Source of the DNA: an uncultured Mycoplasmataceae bacterium
Lineage (GTDB): Bacteria > Bacillota_I > Bacilli_A > Mycoplasmatales > Mycoplasmoidaceae
Direction: 5' to 3'
Assembly: GCA_949290735.1 (NCBI GenBank)
Contig: CASESV010000003.1
Coordinates: 1 to 64,000, forward strand
Length of the DNA stretch: 64,000 nucleotides
Position 1 is the stretch's first letter. Every line of letters starts with the position of its first letter. Below the pieces are notes generated by a model. That model was not told the origin of the DNA. It saw nothing but the letters and a program-made list of their open reading frames with translations, and ran no database searches. Positions 45,719-58,152 of the stretch are shown in pieces. The translations under genes and the position numbers were made by a program.

Positions 45719-46188
45719 ATTTTCTCCTTAATTGCACAATGTGCCTTTTTATGCTAATAAATTTTTGAATAAAAATAAAAAAATATTTCAATAAACTAAA
45801 GCTCTATAAATAAATATCTATTGATTTATATATTTGACTTTACACATAAAAATTAGGGTTAAATATAATTTAGTCTTTTTTCAATTTTTAAATCTAATAA
45901 ATATACAAAACTTTATTTACATATGATATTAATGAATTTAATTAAGATAATAATGTTGATAGTAAAATGATATTATTTTTGATTTAAAATATAAAGTTTG
46001 TTCTTTATATAAAAAAGTTAATAATCTAAAACTTGAATGTGTTACAGTTGAATTTTAATGTAGAGAATTTACTATTATTTAAATTTTCATAAAAAATGTA
46101 TCATTTTGCTAATTTTTATCATATAAATTTAGAATAATATAAATATTACATAGTAATATTGTATAATTAAAACAATAAGGAGTTTATT
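45719..46188. other. Gene-free region between recombinase and dnaE operon
   Basis: About 470 bp of very AT-rich sequence without a credible frame. It begins with the palindrome GCACAATGTGC (45734-45744), located just upstream of the recombinase ribosome site, followed on the plus strand by CTTTTT. It ends with the -10 box of the dnaE unit. The rest holds A/T tracts with no structure I can name. Confidence 0.5.
46162..46167 (+). promoter_or_regulatory. -10 box of the dnaE unit
   Basis: A perfect TATAAT stands 21 bases before the ATG at 46189, followed by AAGGAG as ribosome site. No clear -35 hexamer is visible. Confidence 0.45.
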
Positions 46189-46410
46189 ATGCCTAAGAAA
46201 ACTTTAAAGATATCAATTGATGAAGATCATACTGATTTTGAAAAATGAAAAGTTAGTCCAACTAAAACTTTTGATATGGAAGATTTTGATATAAGTGATG
46301 ATGATGGTTATTCATTATTAAGCACTGAAGATTTAAAATATAAATTAGAGCATGAAAAATTATCTGAAGAACAAATTAAAAAAATTAAACATGTATTATC
46401 TACTAGATAA
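46189..46410 (+). CDS. Small acidic protein upstream of dnaE
   Basis: 73 aa with a good AAGGAG ribosome site, one UGA-Trp (FEKWKVSP), a very acidic middle (FDMEDFDISDDDG) and a Lys/Glu helix at the C terminus. There are no membrane segments. dnaE follows with only a 5-base gap, so the two share a message. Function unknown; a replication-linked role is only suggested by the neighbour. Confidence 0.75.
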
Positions 46411-46415
46411 TTAAT

Positions 46416-49283
46416 ATGAATAAAACATTTTATAATATCAACACAATCTCTCACTACTCATTATTATCATCAAGTTTATCTCTTGATGATATTATTTTTT
46501 TTGCTAAGAAAAATAATCAGACCCATGTTGTTTTAACTGATTGAAATTTAATGGGCTGTTATGAATTTTATTTTAAGGCAAAACAAAATGAATTGACTCC
46601 AGTTATTGGGTTAAATTATCTTTATAAGAATAGTCATTATTTATTTATTGCAAAGAATAATCAAGGATTTCATAATTTACTAAAATTGAATTCTAAAACA
46701 AATTTAAACAAGGAATTCAATATAAATGATTTGATTAATGATTGTTATGTTATTCACATTAGTGGAGAACATCATCTAAAATCAAATAATTATTATTCAC
46801 ATAAAGAACTTGCTTATAATTTAGCAAATACATTAAATGAACAAGACTTCATTATCATTAATATCTTAGAGGCGATTAAAGATGAAAGAAAATTAAAAGA
46901 GATAGAAAATAATCAAAGTCATTATTTGATTAATACAGAAAAAGCTATGCAATTATTTGATAAAAAACAAATAGAATTAACACATGATCTAATTGTTTCA
47001 TGTAATTGAATACTAGAACCGATTAAACCAAGACTTGCAAAATTTTCAAATAAAAATAATTTCAATAGCAAAACTTATTTATATGAACAATGTATTGAAG
47101 GTCTTAAAAATAAGGTTTCACATAATAAACAAACAGTTGATAAAAAATATGTTGAACGTTTAAATTATGAATTATCAGTTATTGATGAAATGGGATATAA
47201 TGATTACTTTTTAATAGTTGCAGATTTTGTTAACTATGCAAAAAATAATGATATTTTAGTTGGTCCAGGTAGAGGTTCAGCTGCTGGGTCATTAGTTTCA
47301 TATTGTTTAAATATTACAGATGTTGATCCTATTAAATACAATTTAATTTTTGAAAGATTTTTAAATATAAGTAGAAAGTCACTTCCAGATATCGATATTG
47401 ATATTATGGATACAAGAAGACAAGAAGTTATTGATTATATATTTGATAAGTATGGACCAGACAAAACTTCTTATATTATGACACTACAAAGAATCAAAGC
47501 AAAAATGGCAATTAGAGATGTTGGTAGAATTTTAGATATTGATTTAAAAATTATAGATAAAATAACAAAACTAATTTCTAGTGAACAAGAAGAAAATTTA
47601 AAACTATGTTATGATGATGACAAGTTTAAAATTTTCATTAAAGAATATCCTGATTTATTTGAATATGCAAATAAAATTATTAATATCCCAAGGCAAGTTT
47701 CTACCCATGCAGCAGGAATTATTATTGCTGATAAATCATTAGATGAATACATCCCAGTTCAAACAGGAATTGATCGATGACAATTAACGGGAGTTACTAT
47801 GGATTATTTAGAAACTCTTGGATTATTTAAAATGGATATTTTGGGACTTAGAAATTTATCAATAATAAATGATGTATTAGAACTAATAAAAATTAATAAA
47901 TCAGTGAATGTTGATTTGTCAAAAATTGATTTAGATGATCAAAAGTTATTTGATGATTTAAGTAGTGGTAATACAATAGGTATTTTTCAACTTGAATCTC
48001 CTGGAATGAGAAATACAATAATGAAAATAAAACCTAAATCAGTTGAAGACATTTCTATATGTTCAGCTCTTTTTAGACCAGGCCCCCAATCATTAATACC
48101 AGAATTTGTAAAAACTAGAGAAAAAAAGATTGAACCAAAATATTTGAATGAAGATCTTAAAAAAACTTTTGAGCCAACATTAGGATTTTGTATTTATCAA
48201 GAACAAGTTATTGAATTAATAAGATCTGTTACCAATTTCAGTTTAGCAGAAGCTGATATTTTTAGAAGAGCTATTTCAAAAAAACAAGAAGAACTATTTA
48301 TTAAAATGAAAGAATCATTTAATAAAGCAGCTCAGGCTAACGGATATAGTTTAAGTGAATCAAATAAAATATATGATTTTATACTAGAATTTGCTAATTA
48401 TGGTTTTAATCATAGTCATTCGCTTGCTTATTCTTTTATTTCTTATCAGATGATGTATTTAAAATATTATTATCCATTAGAATTTTATTTAGTTTTATTA
48501 ATACATGGAGATTCAACTAAGAATAATTTGTATATTTCACAAGCAAAAAAGAAAATGATAAAAATTTATAATGTGTCAATTTTAAATTCTCAAATTTCAT
48601 TTTCTATTTTTAATAACGGTATTATGTTTGGTTTTAGTAACATTAAAGGTATTGGTAATGAGATAGCTAAAAAAATTATTGCAATTAGAGAACAATATAA
48701 ATTTCAAAGTTGAAATGAAGCTATTTCGATTTTATCAAGACAATCAATTAATAGAAAAACAATAGAATTATTAATTAAAGTAGGAGCATTCGAAGAATTT
48801 GAAGTTGATAGAAATTTTTTATTATTAAACCTTGAAGAAATAATATCAAAATCATCAATTTCTATTGAAAATCATAATGTTTTTGATATTAATATTTCAA
48901 ATGATTATGTACCAATGTCTGAAATTGAAAAAGCGCAATATGAATATGAATTACTATCATACACTTTTTCAAATGATCAGTTCAATAATGTATTTGATAA
49001 ATATAAAGCACAATATGAACTAAAAAAATTAAATGATAGTGATTCTACTAATCAATCAAACAATTTGATTTACATTAAAAATCTAAAAGAAAGAATGACC
49101 AAATATGCTAAAAAAATGTGTTTTATAGAATTTAGCGAAAGTGATGTAGATTTTTCATGTGCTAGTTTTAGTGAAAATATATTTAGTAAGTTAAATGTAA
49201 ATGAGTATGCTGTTGTAAAATTGAAAAAAACTAATGATAACAAAATTCAATTAACTGATGTTATTGCTACATTTAAAGAGTAA
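46416..49283 (+). CDS. dnaE: DNA polymerase III alpha subunit (DnaE type)
   Basis: 955 aa. Catalytic Asp residues appear in SLPDIDIDIMDTRR (near residue 323) and the third in FKMDILGLRNLS (near 470). VGPGRGSAAGSLVSYCL, STHAAGIII and CSALFRPGPQ are family blocks. Mycoplasmas usually carry PolC as main replicase and DnaE as a second enzyme; PolC is not in this window. The N-terminal PHP domain has lost its metal ligands: the usual HLHTHSxYS reads NINTISHYS and TDH reads TDW, so it should have no phosphoesterase or proofreading activity. The C terminus is shortened compared with long DnaE1 proteins. Confidence 0.93.
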
Positions 49284-49299
49284 ATTAATCATCTAAAGT

Positions 49300-50085
49300 T
49301 TATTTCTTTTTATCAGTATTTTTTATCATGGAATTATATTTGTCTTGCATCTTCTTTTGCAGATTTTTTGCTAGAACAACTCTATCAATGGAAATAAAAT
49401 TAGCTGGCTTTAATTCTTCCATTATACTCATTTGGACTTTTGATTTTCTTTTTCTATATTCTTTTTTATCTTCTTTGTATTCATTTGTATGAGTTAAAAC
49501 AATTGGTTGGATGCTACACATTGCACGATATGCAACTTCAAATGCCCCAGCTTTAAATTCTAATAATTCATCTTCATTATTTCTTGTTCCTTCTGGAAAT
49601 ACAATTACTACATTCCCATTTTTTATCAATTCTTTTTGCTTATCAATTAATTTTAATCCTTCTCTTATATTTTCACGATCTAAATATAAAGTATCTACAT
49701 AATCTAAAATTACCCCAATTTTAGTTCCTTCTAATTCTTTTTTAGCAACAAATATAAAATTATTTGAAAGTTGATTATATAAAAAATTAAATAAAAGTAA
49801 TGAATCAATCATTGATCTATGATTACAAACTATTAATTGTGGTTTTGATGATATTTTTTCCTTATCAACAAACTCATCAATTTTTACTCTAAAAATGTAT
49901 TTAAAAAGCTTTGATAGTTTATAAACACCTGCGTATCTCTCAGCTGCTAAAAAATTATCTGGGTATTTTTTATATTTTCTAGATTTTAGTCTTACTGACA
50001 AATATAACATTAAAAGATACAAACCAACAAAAGGATAACCAATAGCTCAACCTGTTGTTTTAAAAAAAGGTATGATTTTTTGCAT
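49300..50085 (-). CDS. plsC: 1-acyl-sn-glycerol-3-phosphate acyltransferase
   Basis: 261 aa. It transfers an acyl chain to lysophosphatidic acid, making phosphatidic acid for membrane lipids. The acyltransferase motif NHRSMID (H-x4-D) and the FPEGTR block are clear. One or two N-terminal hydrophobic segments (residues ~10-35) anchor it to the membrane. The ATG at 50085 overlaps the stop of the upstream gene (TAATG); the ATG at 50094 lies in that gene's coding end. The start of the hydrophobic segment contains a UGA-Trp. Confidence 0.9.
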
Positions 50086-51491
50086 TAAAAACATCCTCTA
50101 TTATTAAATTCATATACTTTCTTTTGTGATTTTCTTGTTCTTAAATCCATTTTTACTTCATTAACAGGAATTAATTTTTCAATATCAAAATCATTTTCAC
50201 GAAGTGAATTAGACATATTTATTGATTGATCAGTATAAATGTGGTTTTTCGATCGACTAGCTTCTTCTAATTCAGTAGTTATTTTTGTTCTAGTATTTAA
50301 ATGATCATTAATTTCTTTAGTCATTTTATTGATTAACATATCATTGTACTCTGGATATTGTTCTACATGTAATGGTTTTGTAATATAAACATCATTATTT
50401 TTCATTGATGAAGTTTTTGGACTTATTGTTTCATTTATATTTTCAATTATATTTTTAGCGTTAGCAAAATTATTGTTGGAAGTTGTATAATCCATAGGAA
50501 CTGTTCTATATTTTGTTTTATTTAATGCATTATTTGCTAATTCATTTATTTGTCTTGTTTTTTGTGCTCTTTCATTTAATCCTAAATTAATTGTTGCTCT
50601 ATGGGAGTTAGTTGAGTTTGAAAGTACACCAGTGAATAATTTTCCATTTCTTTCGCCTACATATTCATTGTCAATATTTTTTGAATGTTTTTCAATTAAT
50701 TCATCTTGATATGTAACTTGATCATTAATGAAAAGATTTTTATTAGATGACACTTGTCTTGTTGGAATATTATTTAAACTATCAAAGTCTTCTTTTGATG
50801 GTTGATAATCATTAGATTGCTTTAATAAATCATTTCTTGCCTTTACTAAATTTTCATAACTGTTAACACCACTATCGGCTGATATTCATTCCTTACTTGT
50901 TTCTCTCCCACCCATTTCAAAATTTTCATTTGAATTAACTAATGGTTCATTTAAATTATTAGTATTTAAAATTTTGGTATGCATTTCTTTTAAAAATGAT
51001 GATGTTTCTTTACTAATGTGTTTATACTGCTCATTTAAACCTTTTGCTACTTTACTATAAAATTTTTCATTTATTTGTCTTGATTTAATTGGATAAATAT
51101 CATCTTCTGAAATATTTTTAATATTTGAAATTGATTGTGTCTTAATGTCTTTAATATTATTTTCAGACATTAGATAACTATGATTTAAATTTGTAGTAAT
51201 TTCACGAAATGCCGCTTCATCTTTTTGTCTTCTTGCTTCAATCTCAACTTTATTTTCATCAATATTTAAATATGATGCATCACCATTTGGTAAATTATCA
51301 ATTAATTTCTTTTTATTATATTCACCATCATCAGTTAAAAAGGCATTTGTTTTTATTTTATCGTAATTAAAAAACGCTGGTTCTACATCAAATTGAGATT
51401 TTTGTTGTGAAACAACTTTTGGCTTTTCATTAACCACTTTTTTACTATTCTTATTATTTTTATTTTTCTTATTTTTGATTCACCCAAGCAT
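50085..51491 (-). CDS. Hypothetical hydrophilic protein of 468 aa
   Basis: The frame runs from ATG 51491 (MLGWIKNKKNKNNKNSKK, a basic start) to TAA 50085, with UGA-Trp codons. It is entirely hydrophilic, rich in Asn, Lys, Glu and Ser, with several short helical or coiled-coil-like stretches and no membrane or signal segment. It ends in FNNRGCF. I recognise no family. Such disordered charged proteins in mycoplasmas are often cytoskeletal or attachment-organelle parts, but nothing here proves it. Translation of plsC is coupled to its end by a TAATG junction. Confidence 0.7.
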
Positions 51492-51608
51492 AAAATTATT
51501 TTAATATTCTTTAATATTATATATTAATATTTTGTTTGTTTATCAAAAAAATAAGCTAATTGCAAAACAATTTTTGATTTTTTAATAATTAAAAAAAATA
51601 AGAAAAAG

Positions 51609-52700
51609 CTACAAATAATATTCTTGCCAAACAATATCTAATCATTCATTATTCATATATGAATCATAAGGGATAAATGAATTTGTATTTAATAAATCAA
51701 TTGCTCCACTATGATTACCATATGTTCCTCATCATATTCCAATAATTTTAATTTTATTTTCATGTCTAGTAATCATCATTGAACCCGAACTCCCTGCACC
51801 CATTCTTAATTCTTTTACAACTATTTGATTACTAACACTCCTTAAATTAATTTTTTTGTTATTTGTTTCAATATAAATATTATTATTATCATTCATTCAT
51901 GCATCTGGTGATAATTCTTTTACGGTATTTGAAATAAATACATTACTTTTATTATTTGGTATTTTTTGTTCAGTTCATGTTGGTTTGTTATTGATAATTG
52001 GAAATCCAGCAATATACAATTCTTTTAAATCATTTATATTATGTTCATTAATATTCATTATTTCTGGTTTAGTATGATCAGTTTTTAATCAATTATCAAA
52101 ATAATTATTACTACTATGATAAGTAATTTTTATGTAGTCAATATAACCGTTATCAATATAACACTTCTCATTAATAGTTTTAGTATTGTTTGAATTATTA
52201 TACCGTTTAGGTATCATTCTAGATAAAAATATATTATCTAATTTACTAATACTTCAATTATCAAAATCAGTTCTAATCATTGATAGCCTATTATCATTTA
52301 CATTATTAAAATATCTAATGTTAATTGATTTAAAACTTTGATTTATTAACTTAGCATCATTTGTATTTTTATCATATTCAATAAAAGGTGAAAAAACATG
52401 AAGGTTTGTAATAAACGTGTAAGTATTATCTTTATGGTTTCAATCATATAGTCATGCTGTACCATTAGTTTTTGTAGTTTCATTTTCAATAATTGACATT
52501 GATACTGTGTTTTGTTTGAAAAATTTTCTAATATCTTGATCATTAGAATTAGAAAAATCACTATATTTTGATGAAATATATTTATCACTAGTTTGTTTTT
52601 GTGAGAAATAAATTATCATACCATTTATTCCAACCACTAAGATTGAACCAAATAGTAAACTTGAAAAAACTAAAAATATTCTTTTATTTCATCATTTCAT
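51609..52700 (-). CDS. Membrane-anchored DUF31-type serine peptidase
   Basis: 363 aa. A single N-terminal membrane anchor follows two UGA-Trp codons (MKWWNKRIFLVFSSLLFGSI) and the rest is extracellular. A trypsin-like layout is visible: His101 in FITNLHVFSP and Ser305 in GAGSSGSMMI, with a following IIGIWWGTY strand. This is the pattern of the mycoplasma DUF31 peptidase family, to which the immunoglobulin-cleaving proteases (MIP) belong. The catalytic Asp cannot be assigned confidently. No Ig-binding partner gene (MIB) is adjacent, so the target is unknown. It may share a message with the helicase gene 26 bp upstream. Confidence 0.75.
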
Positions 52701-52726
52701 ATTTTTATTATATTATCTTATGATAA

Positions 52727-53911
52727 TTATTTGATATTGTTATAAAATTTGTTAATTATTGTTTTTAAATTTTCTTTATTCGGTTTATTTCATTCATCTT
52801 TTTCAACAATTGATATTTTTAAATCATAATTAGTTATTAATTTCTCTAATTTCTCTTTTTCATTTATGTTGATAATAGAAATAGCTCTACCTTTGTTTTT
52901 TGCTCTACCGACTCTACCAATTCTATGAACATAAGTTTCTAATGATTCTGGTAAATTGTAATTTATAACTAAATCAAGATCTTTAATATCCATTCCTCTA
53001 CTTAAAACATCTGTTGCAACTAAAATTGATAATTCTTTTTGTTTAAATTGATTAATTATTTTTTCTCTATATGCTTGTGTTCTATCACCATGTATAGAAG
53101 CAACATTTAATCCTAAATATCTTAATAAATTTTCGATATTAACAGCTTCATTTATTGTATTAACAAAAATAATTGTTTGTACATTGTTATTAAAAATTGT
53201 TTCTATTAACACTGGTATTTGATGAGATTTATGCATTAATAAAACTTTTTGATTAATTAAATCTTTTATTGATTGTTCTTCTTCTAATTCAATTTTTTTA
53301 TGATTATCTTTTAAAAGTTTATTAGCAAGTTCACTTATTTGTTTTGGCATAGTCGCAGAAACCATAATAGTATTATATTTTGATTTCATTTTTTCAAGGA
53401 TATGAAAGATGTGAATAATGTCTTGTCTAAATCCCATATCAAGCATTTTATCAACTTCATCAAGAACAATTGTTTTGATGTGATTCAATAAAATAATTTT
53501 TCTATTTATAAAATCCATTAATCTACCAGTTACTGCAATTATTACATTTACTTTTTCTTTGATAGTTTCAATTTGGTTAGATTGATTTATTCCTCCCATT
53601 ACTTTTGCTGCTTTTAAATGTGTGTTTTTTGCAAGAGCTATAAAGGTATCATAAACTTGATTTACTAAATCTCTTGTAGGAACAATTATTAGTGTTGTTA
53701 GGTTACTATCATTTGATTGAAGTAAATTATTGATTATTGGGATTAAATATGCAGCAGTTTTTCCACTTCCGGTTTGAGCAATAGCCAAAATATCCTGCTT
53801 GTTTAATGCTTCAGGAATTAGTGAAGATTGAATTCTAGTTAAATCGCCAAATTTTAAATCTAAAATATTAGCTTCTAACAGCTTGTTTAATTTAAGTTCT
53901 TTTACATTCAT
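52727..53911 (-). CDS. DEAD-box-type ATP-dependent RNA helicase
   Basis: 394 aa, a minimal helicase core without long tails. The motifs run in order: Q-motif region (FGDLTRIQ), Walker A AQTGSGKT, PTRDLVNQ, motif II DEVD (instead of DEAD), SAT in VSATMP, ATDVLSRGMDI, and HRIGRVGR (instead of HRIGRTGR). It unwinds RNA duplexes in translation or mRNA decay. The start MNVKELKLNKLLE at 53911 fits the family; the longer upstream frame is spurious. One UGA-Trp lies near the end. The gene is divergent from fhs. Confidence 0.92.
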
Positions 53912-53995
53912 AATAAATAAAATATATCTTAAGACTAAAAAATTAGAATATATCATTAGAGAACTAATAATACACAAATATTTTATATAAAAAAA

Positions 53996-54004
53996 TGTTA
54001 AAAT
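53996..54004 (+). promoter_or_regulatory. Extended -10 promoter of fhs
   Basis: TGTTAAAAT (TG at 53996, TAAAAT at 53999-54004), 45 bases before the fhs ATG. It matches the extended -10 pattern seen upstream of the giant surface genes, again without a clear -35. Confidence 0.4.
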
Positions 54005-54048
54005 CAAGATATATTTTTATTATGTTAAAAATATATTAAGGTTTTATT

Positions 54049-55602
54049 ATGAAAATTTTTGATGTTGCTAAAAAACTTAATATTAAATCCAATCAATATG
54101 ATAATTATTTTGATAAATTTTTAAAGTTGAATTTAATTAAAAATAATAAAAAGAGTAATCTTATTGTAGTTACATCTATAAACCCCACTCCAGTTGGAGA
54201 AGGAAAAACTACATTATTAATTGGATTAGTAGATGCAATGAATTATCATGGTTATTCATGTATTGGAACATTAAGACAACCAAGTTTAGGTCCAGTATTT
54301 GGTATGAAAGGAACTGCAACCGGTGGAGGTAAATCTACACTATTAGATGATAATTACATTAATTTGCATTTTACAGGGGATTTTCATGCATTAACTGTTG
54401 CAAATAATTTAATTAGTACAATTATTGAAAATGAAATATTTTTTAACAGTAAATTAAATATCGATCCAAAAAAAATATTATGAAAAAGATGTATTGATTT
54501 AAATGATAGAGGATTAAGAAATTTAGAAATTAAAATCAAGAATGATTTATTTTACAATACAAGTTTTGATATTACTGCTGCAAGTGATCTTATGGCATTA
54601 TTTTGTTTATGTAACAATATTGATGATTTTAAAAATAAAATAAACAATACTATTATTGCTTACACAAAGAAAAATATGCCAATTAAAATATCTGAACTAA
54701 ATATTTCAAATGCAATAATTGAAATATTAAAACAATCATTTAAACCCAATTTAGCACAAACTAAATATCATAGTCCAATTATTATTCATGGTGGACCATT
54801 TGCAAATATTGCTCATGGATGTAATAGTATCATAGCTACAAATACTGCGATGAACTATGCTGATTATGTCATTACAGAATGTGGATTTGGTAGTGATCTT
54901 GGATTTGAAAAAATGATGAATATTAAAATGCAAACAATGAATAAAATGCCAAATTTAGTCATTATATGCGCAACTATTAAAGCTTTAAAGTATCACGGAA
55001 ATAATAAAAATGATATATTAGCTTTGAAACAAGGGTTTAAAAATCTCTATCACCATATTAATCATGTTAGAAAATACGATTTAGAACCATTAGTTATATT
55101 AAATAAGAATAAAATTGACAGCAAGCAAGAAGTTGATGAATTTATAAATTATTGCAAACAAAATAATATAAATTATACAATAAGTTCAATTTATAATGAT
55201 GGCCCAAACAAAAACACAAAAATAATTGTAGATAAAATTATTAAATCAGTTAAAACAAAACCACATAAGAAATATTTATATGATGTAAATAATGATAATT
55301 TAAATACCAAATTAAATAAAATTTTAGAGTGCTCTTATTCAGCTAATAAAATTGTTATTAGTGATAAGGTTAAAAAAATTTTAAAAGATAAAAATATTCA
55401 AGATTATTTTATATGTATTGCAAAAACACAATATTCACTTTCAAGTAATCCTAATGATTTAAATGTCCCAAAAAACATTAAAGTTGAAATAAAAGACTAT
55501 AGCATAAATCACGCCGCTAAAATGATTGTATTACTTTGTGATAATATTTATCGTATGCCTGGACTTAATAAAGAACCTAGAGCAAAAAAATTTAAGTGAT
55601 AA
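54049..55602 (+). CDS. fhs: Formate--tetrahydrofolate ligase
   Basis: 517 aa, a little shorter than the usual ~555. It makes 10-formyl-THF from formate, ATP and THF for formyl-Met and purine metabolism. The P-loop TPVGEGKTT is near residue 47, and RQPSLGPVFG, KGTATGGGKS, FTGDFHA, DITAASDLMA and HGGPFANIAHGCNS are all family blocks. The last residue before TAA is a UGA-Trp. The gene is divergent from the helicase and convergent with the MAG1210-like gene. Confidence 0.95.
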
Positions 55603-55636
55603 AATTTTAATTTTTTCAATAATCATTAAAAATATT

Positions 55637-57325
55637 TTATTTATAATTAACAAATTTTCTTAAATCATTAATAATCTCAGAATTTTTATTTTGAGAAAAA
55701 ATTGATACTATACCATTAAACATGACAACATCTTGATACTTTTCTTTGAGTTCTTGCATTTTAAAATCAAATTCTTTGTTATTTGAAAATTTAATATTAT
55801 TGTGGTTATCATAAAAATAATTTTTTTTGTAATCTAAAACAATACTATATGTATATCCAGTCCCTCTTTTCTCTATATAATCAATATAATGTACAGGTAC
55901 TGAAACCATTCTTCCAGCAGCTGGAGCATATGTTGATATATAAGTAACTTTTTCAATCATATCATATGTTATTCCTTCAAATTCAATTTCAGCAATTTGA
56001 TTATTCTCATCTATTAAATTAAATTTATTCATCATGTGGAATGTACTAGTATCTGCTTTAATAACATCTTTTTTTAACATTTGATTCAAGATATTAAATC
56101 CGAATAAATTATAATTATTTCTTATTATTTTATTTTCTGATAATACATTATTAATGATAGTGTTATGATTTTCACTTTGCATTAAAGATAACATTCATAT
56201 GTAATTAGCATTGCTATATATGCTATAGTAATATGAAATAATTGAATCATGAATAGAGGTTTTAAAATCTTTTAATGAAAGTTTAGCATTATTAGAAAAC
56301 TTATCAATTGGTTTTTTTAGAAATTTAAAAAACGATAAATCATCTCTCTTAATAGTGTGCTCATTTGTCATAAAACATTTTCACTTTGATCATTTTAATG
56401 AATCATTAATATCCTTAGCATTATTTGATTCTAATAAATAATTTTCCTGTGCTAAAGGTGTAAATACCATTCTAAATTGGACTTCATCATTTCTAGATCA
56501 ATTTATTTCGTCATCAAATTTTTTATTTTCTAATGGTGAATAATTATTTCTTTTGTTATATCTAGATGATCTAAATTTACCAGATTTTCCATCATAATTA
56601 AATTCAAGATTACTACATGATTCCATAAATGTATATGTTTTACATGTATCATTAATATCAATTGCAGGGTGGGTATAATAAGCAGTTACAACTTCTGATC
56701 TAGTTACAGTTGATTTTGAAGAACTATCATATTCTTGATAATAAACTGTTTTGCTACCCGAATATGTTTTATTAAATCATTTATGGTGTTGTTTTGCAAT
56801 ATGCAATGCAATTTTATTCTCATCAATAATTGATCAAGAAGTTGTATATGGATTAATTTCATTATTTGCAGTTGATAAATCAAATAATGATAACTCTTGC
56901 ATCATATCAATTAATTTTTGTACAATCGGTCCACAATGTTGATATTTTATTATATTTTTATATTGGTTGAAAATTTCATTAAAATCAATACTATTAATTA
57001 TTTTATTATGGACAATAGATTTTTCATTTAATGCTTCATCTACTTTTGATAATAGATCATTTTTATTTTTTCTTAATGCTTTAAACTTTTTATAAACTCA
57101 ATAAAAAGGAATAATTGTAATTAATGATAATGGTAAAAATAAGCAACAAAAAAAACCATATAATACTTTGTTGTGATTCTTCTTATAGTTTAATTCTGTT
57201 TTTAAATATTTTTGTTCAGCATCAGAGTATAAAGTTAAATATTCATCTTCAATTCAACTATTTGATGATTCTTCAAATATTTGATTATATTTTTTTAAAA
57301 AATTTTCTTCTCAAAATTTAGGCAT
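55637..57325 (-). CDS. Membrane protein next to lemA (MAG1210-like, unknown function)
   Basis: 562 aa with many UGA-Trp codons. A hydrophilic N-terminal region is followed by a strong hydrophobic segment near residues 70-90 (FFCCLFLPLSLITIIPFYW); a large soluble part follows, with a final conserved-looking stretch (STYAPAAGRMVSVPVHYIDYI). The ATG overlaps the lemA stop (TAATG), so the two are co-translated. Mycoplasma genomes often pair a LemA gene with a large membrane protein of the MAG1210 type; I give that name from memory and not from a search. It is probably a membrane-envelope protein. Confidence 0.65.
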
Positions 57326-57978
57326 TATTTAGTATTAAATGATATATCTACATCATTTTTATGTTCTTCTTCAGCTTTGAATAAATTTAATCCATGATAT
57401 CCTTTTTTAACAACAACTACATTTGTAGGTCAATTATATATTGAAGAATTAAATGAAGTTACATCTGCATTATATAATCTTCTAGCTGCAGCAATTTCTT
57501 TTTCAATCATTGTTGATTCATTCATTAATTTTCTAATTGATTCATCAGCACCTAATTCAGGATAGTTTTCAAAAGCAAAATTAATTCCAGATGAGATTCT
57601 TGAAACAGCTGAAGCTTTTGAATTTAAATCATTAACTTGATTTCCTGAACGGAATTTAGCAATATTTTCATAAACTTCTTTGTTAAATCTAACGTGACCT
57701 TCAACAGCTTGAACTAATTTTGTAAGGGTTGAAAATCTTTTTTCTAGTTGAACTTCAATTCCAGAAGCGCTTTCATTTATTTTGTTCTGTAATTTATTTA
57801 AATAGTTTACTTTACTAATATTTCATACAAAAAATAAAATACCTAAAGTCAAAATAATGCATAATCAATACATAAATTTTTGTATTCCTGTAACCTTAAT
57901 TGGTCCTAAATCATTAACAGCACTCCCGTCAAATGGTTTATTTTCTTGTTTTTTTTGATCTTCAGATGTGTATAACAT
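57325..57978 (-). CDS. lemA: LemA family protein
   Basis: 217 aa. There is a short cytoplasmic N terminus, one membrane helix (LCIILTLGILFFVW), then a long helical domain with the family blocks YLNKLQNKINESASGIEVQLEKR and LVQAVEGHVRFNKEVYENIA. The fold is a helical bundle; function is unknown in bacteria generally. The start at 57978 has AGGAG. It is divergent from the ATP synthase operon, with TATAAT-like boxes on the leftward strand near 58002-58017. Confidence 0.88.
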
Positions 57979-58152
57979 ATAAACTCCTATTTCTCACTAT
58001 TATTATAATAAATTATAATATTGTGTTTAAAATAAGTTTATATTTTTCATATATAAATAAAAAAACTATTGACAAAATAAAAAAAATTATCTTTTTTTTT
58101 AAAAAGTACTACAATTATTCCATGCTATATTGAGTTGTTATAGCTAAGTAGT

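Noticed and set aside
58081-58105. Homopolymer A8/T9 tracts before the atp operon as a phase switch
   Set aside because: Such tracts are common at this base composition and the operon is housekeeping.
58069-58115. TTGACA and TACAAT upstream of the atp operon as a promoter pair
   Set aside because: They are about 35 bp apart, with A and T runs between; this does not form a normal promoter and no better pair is evident.
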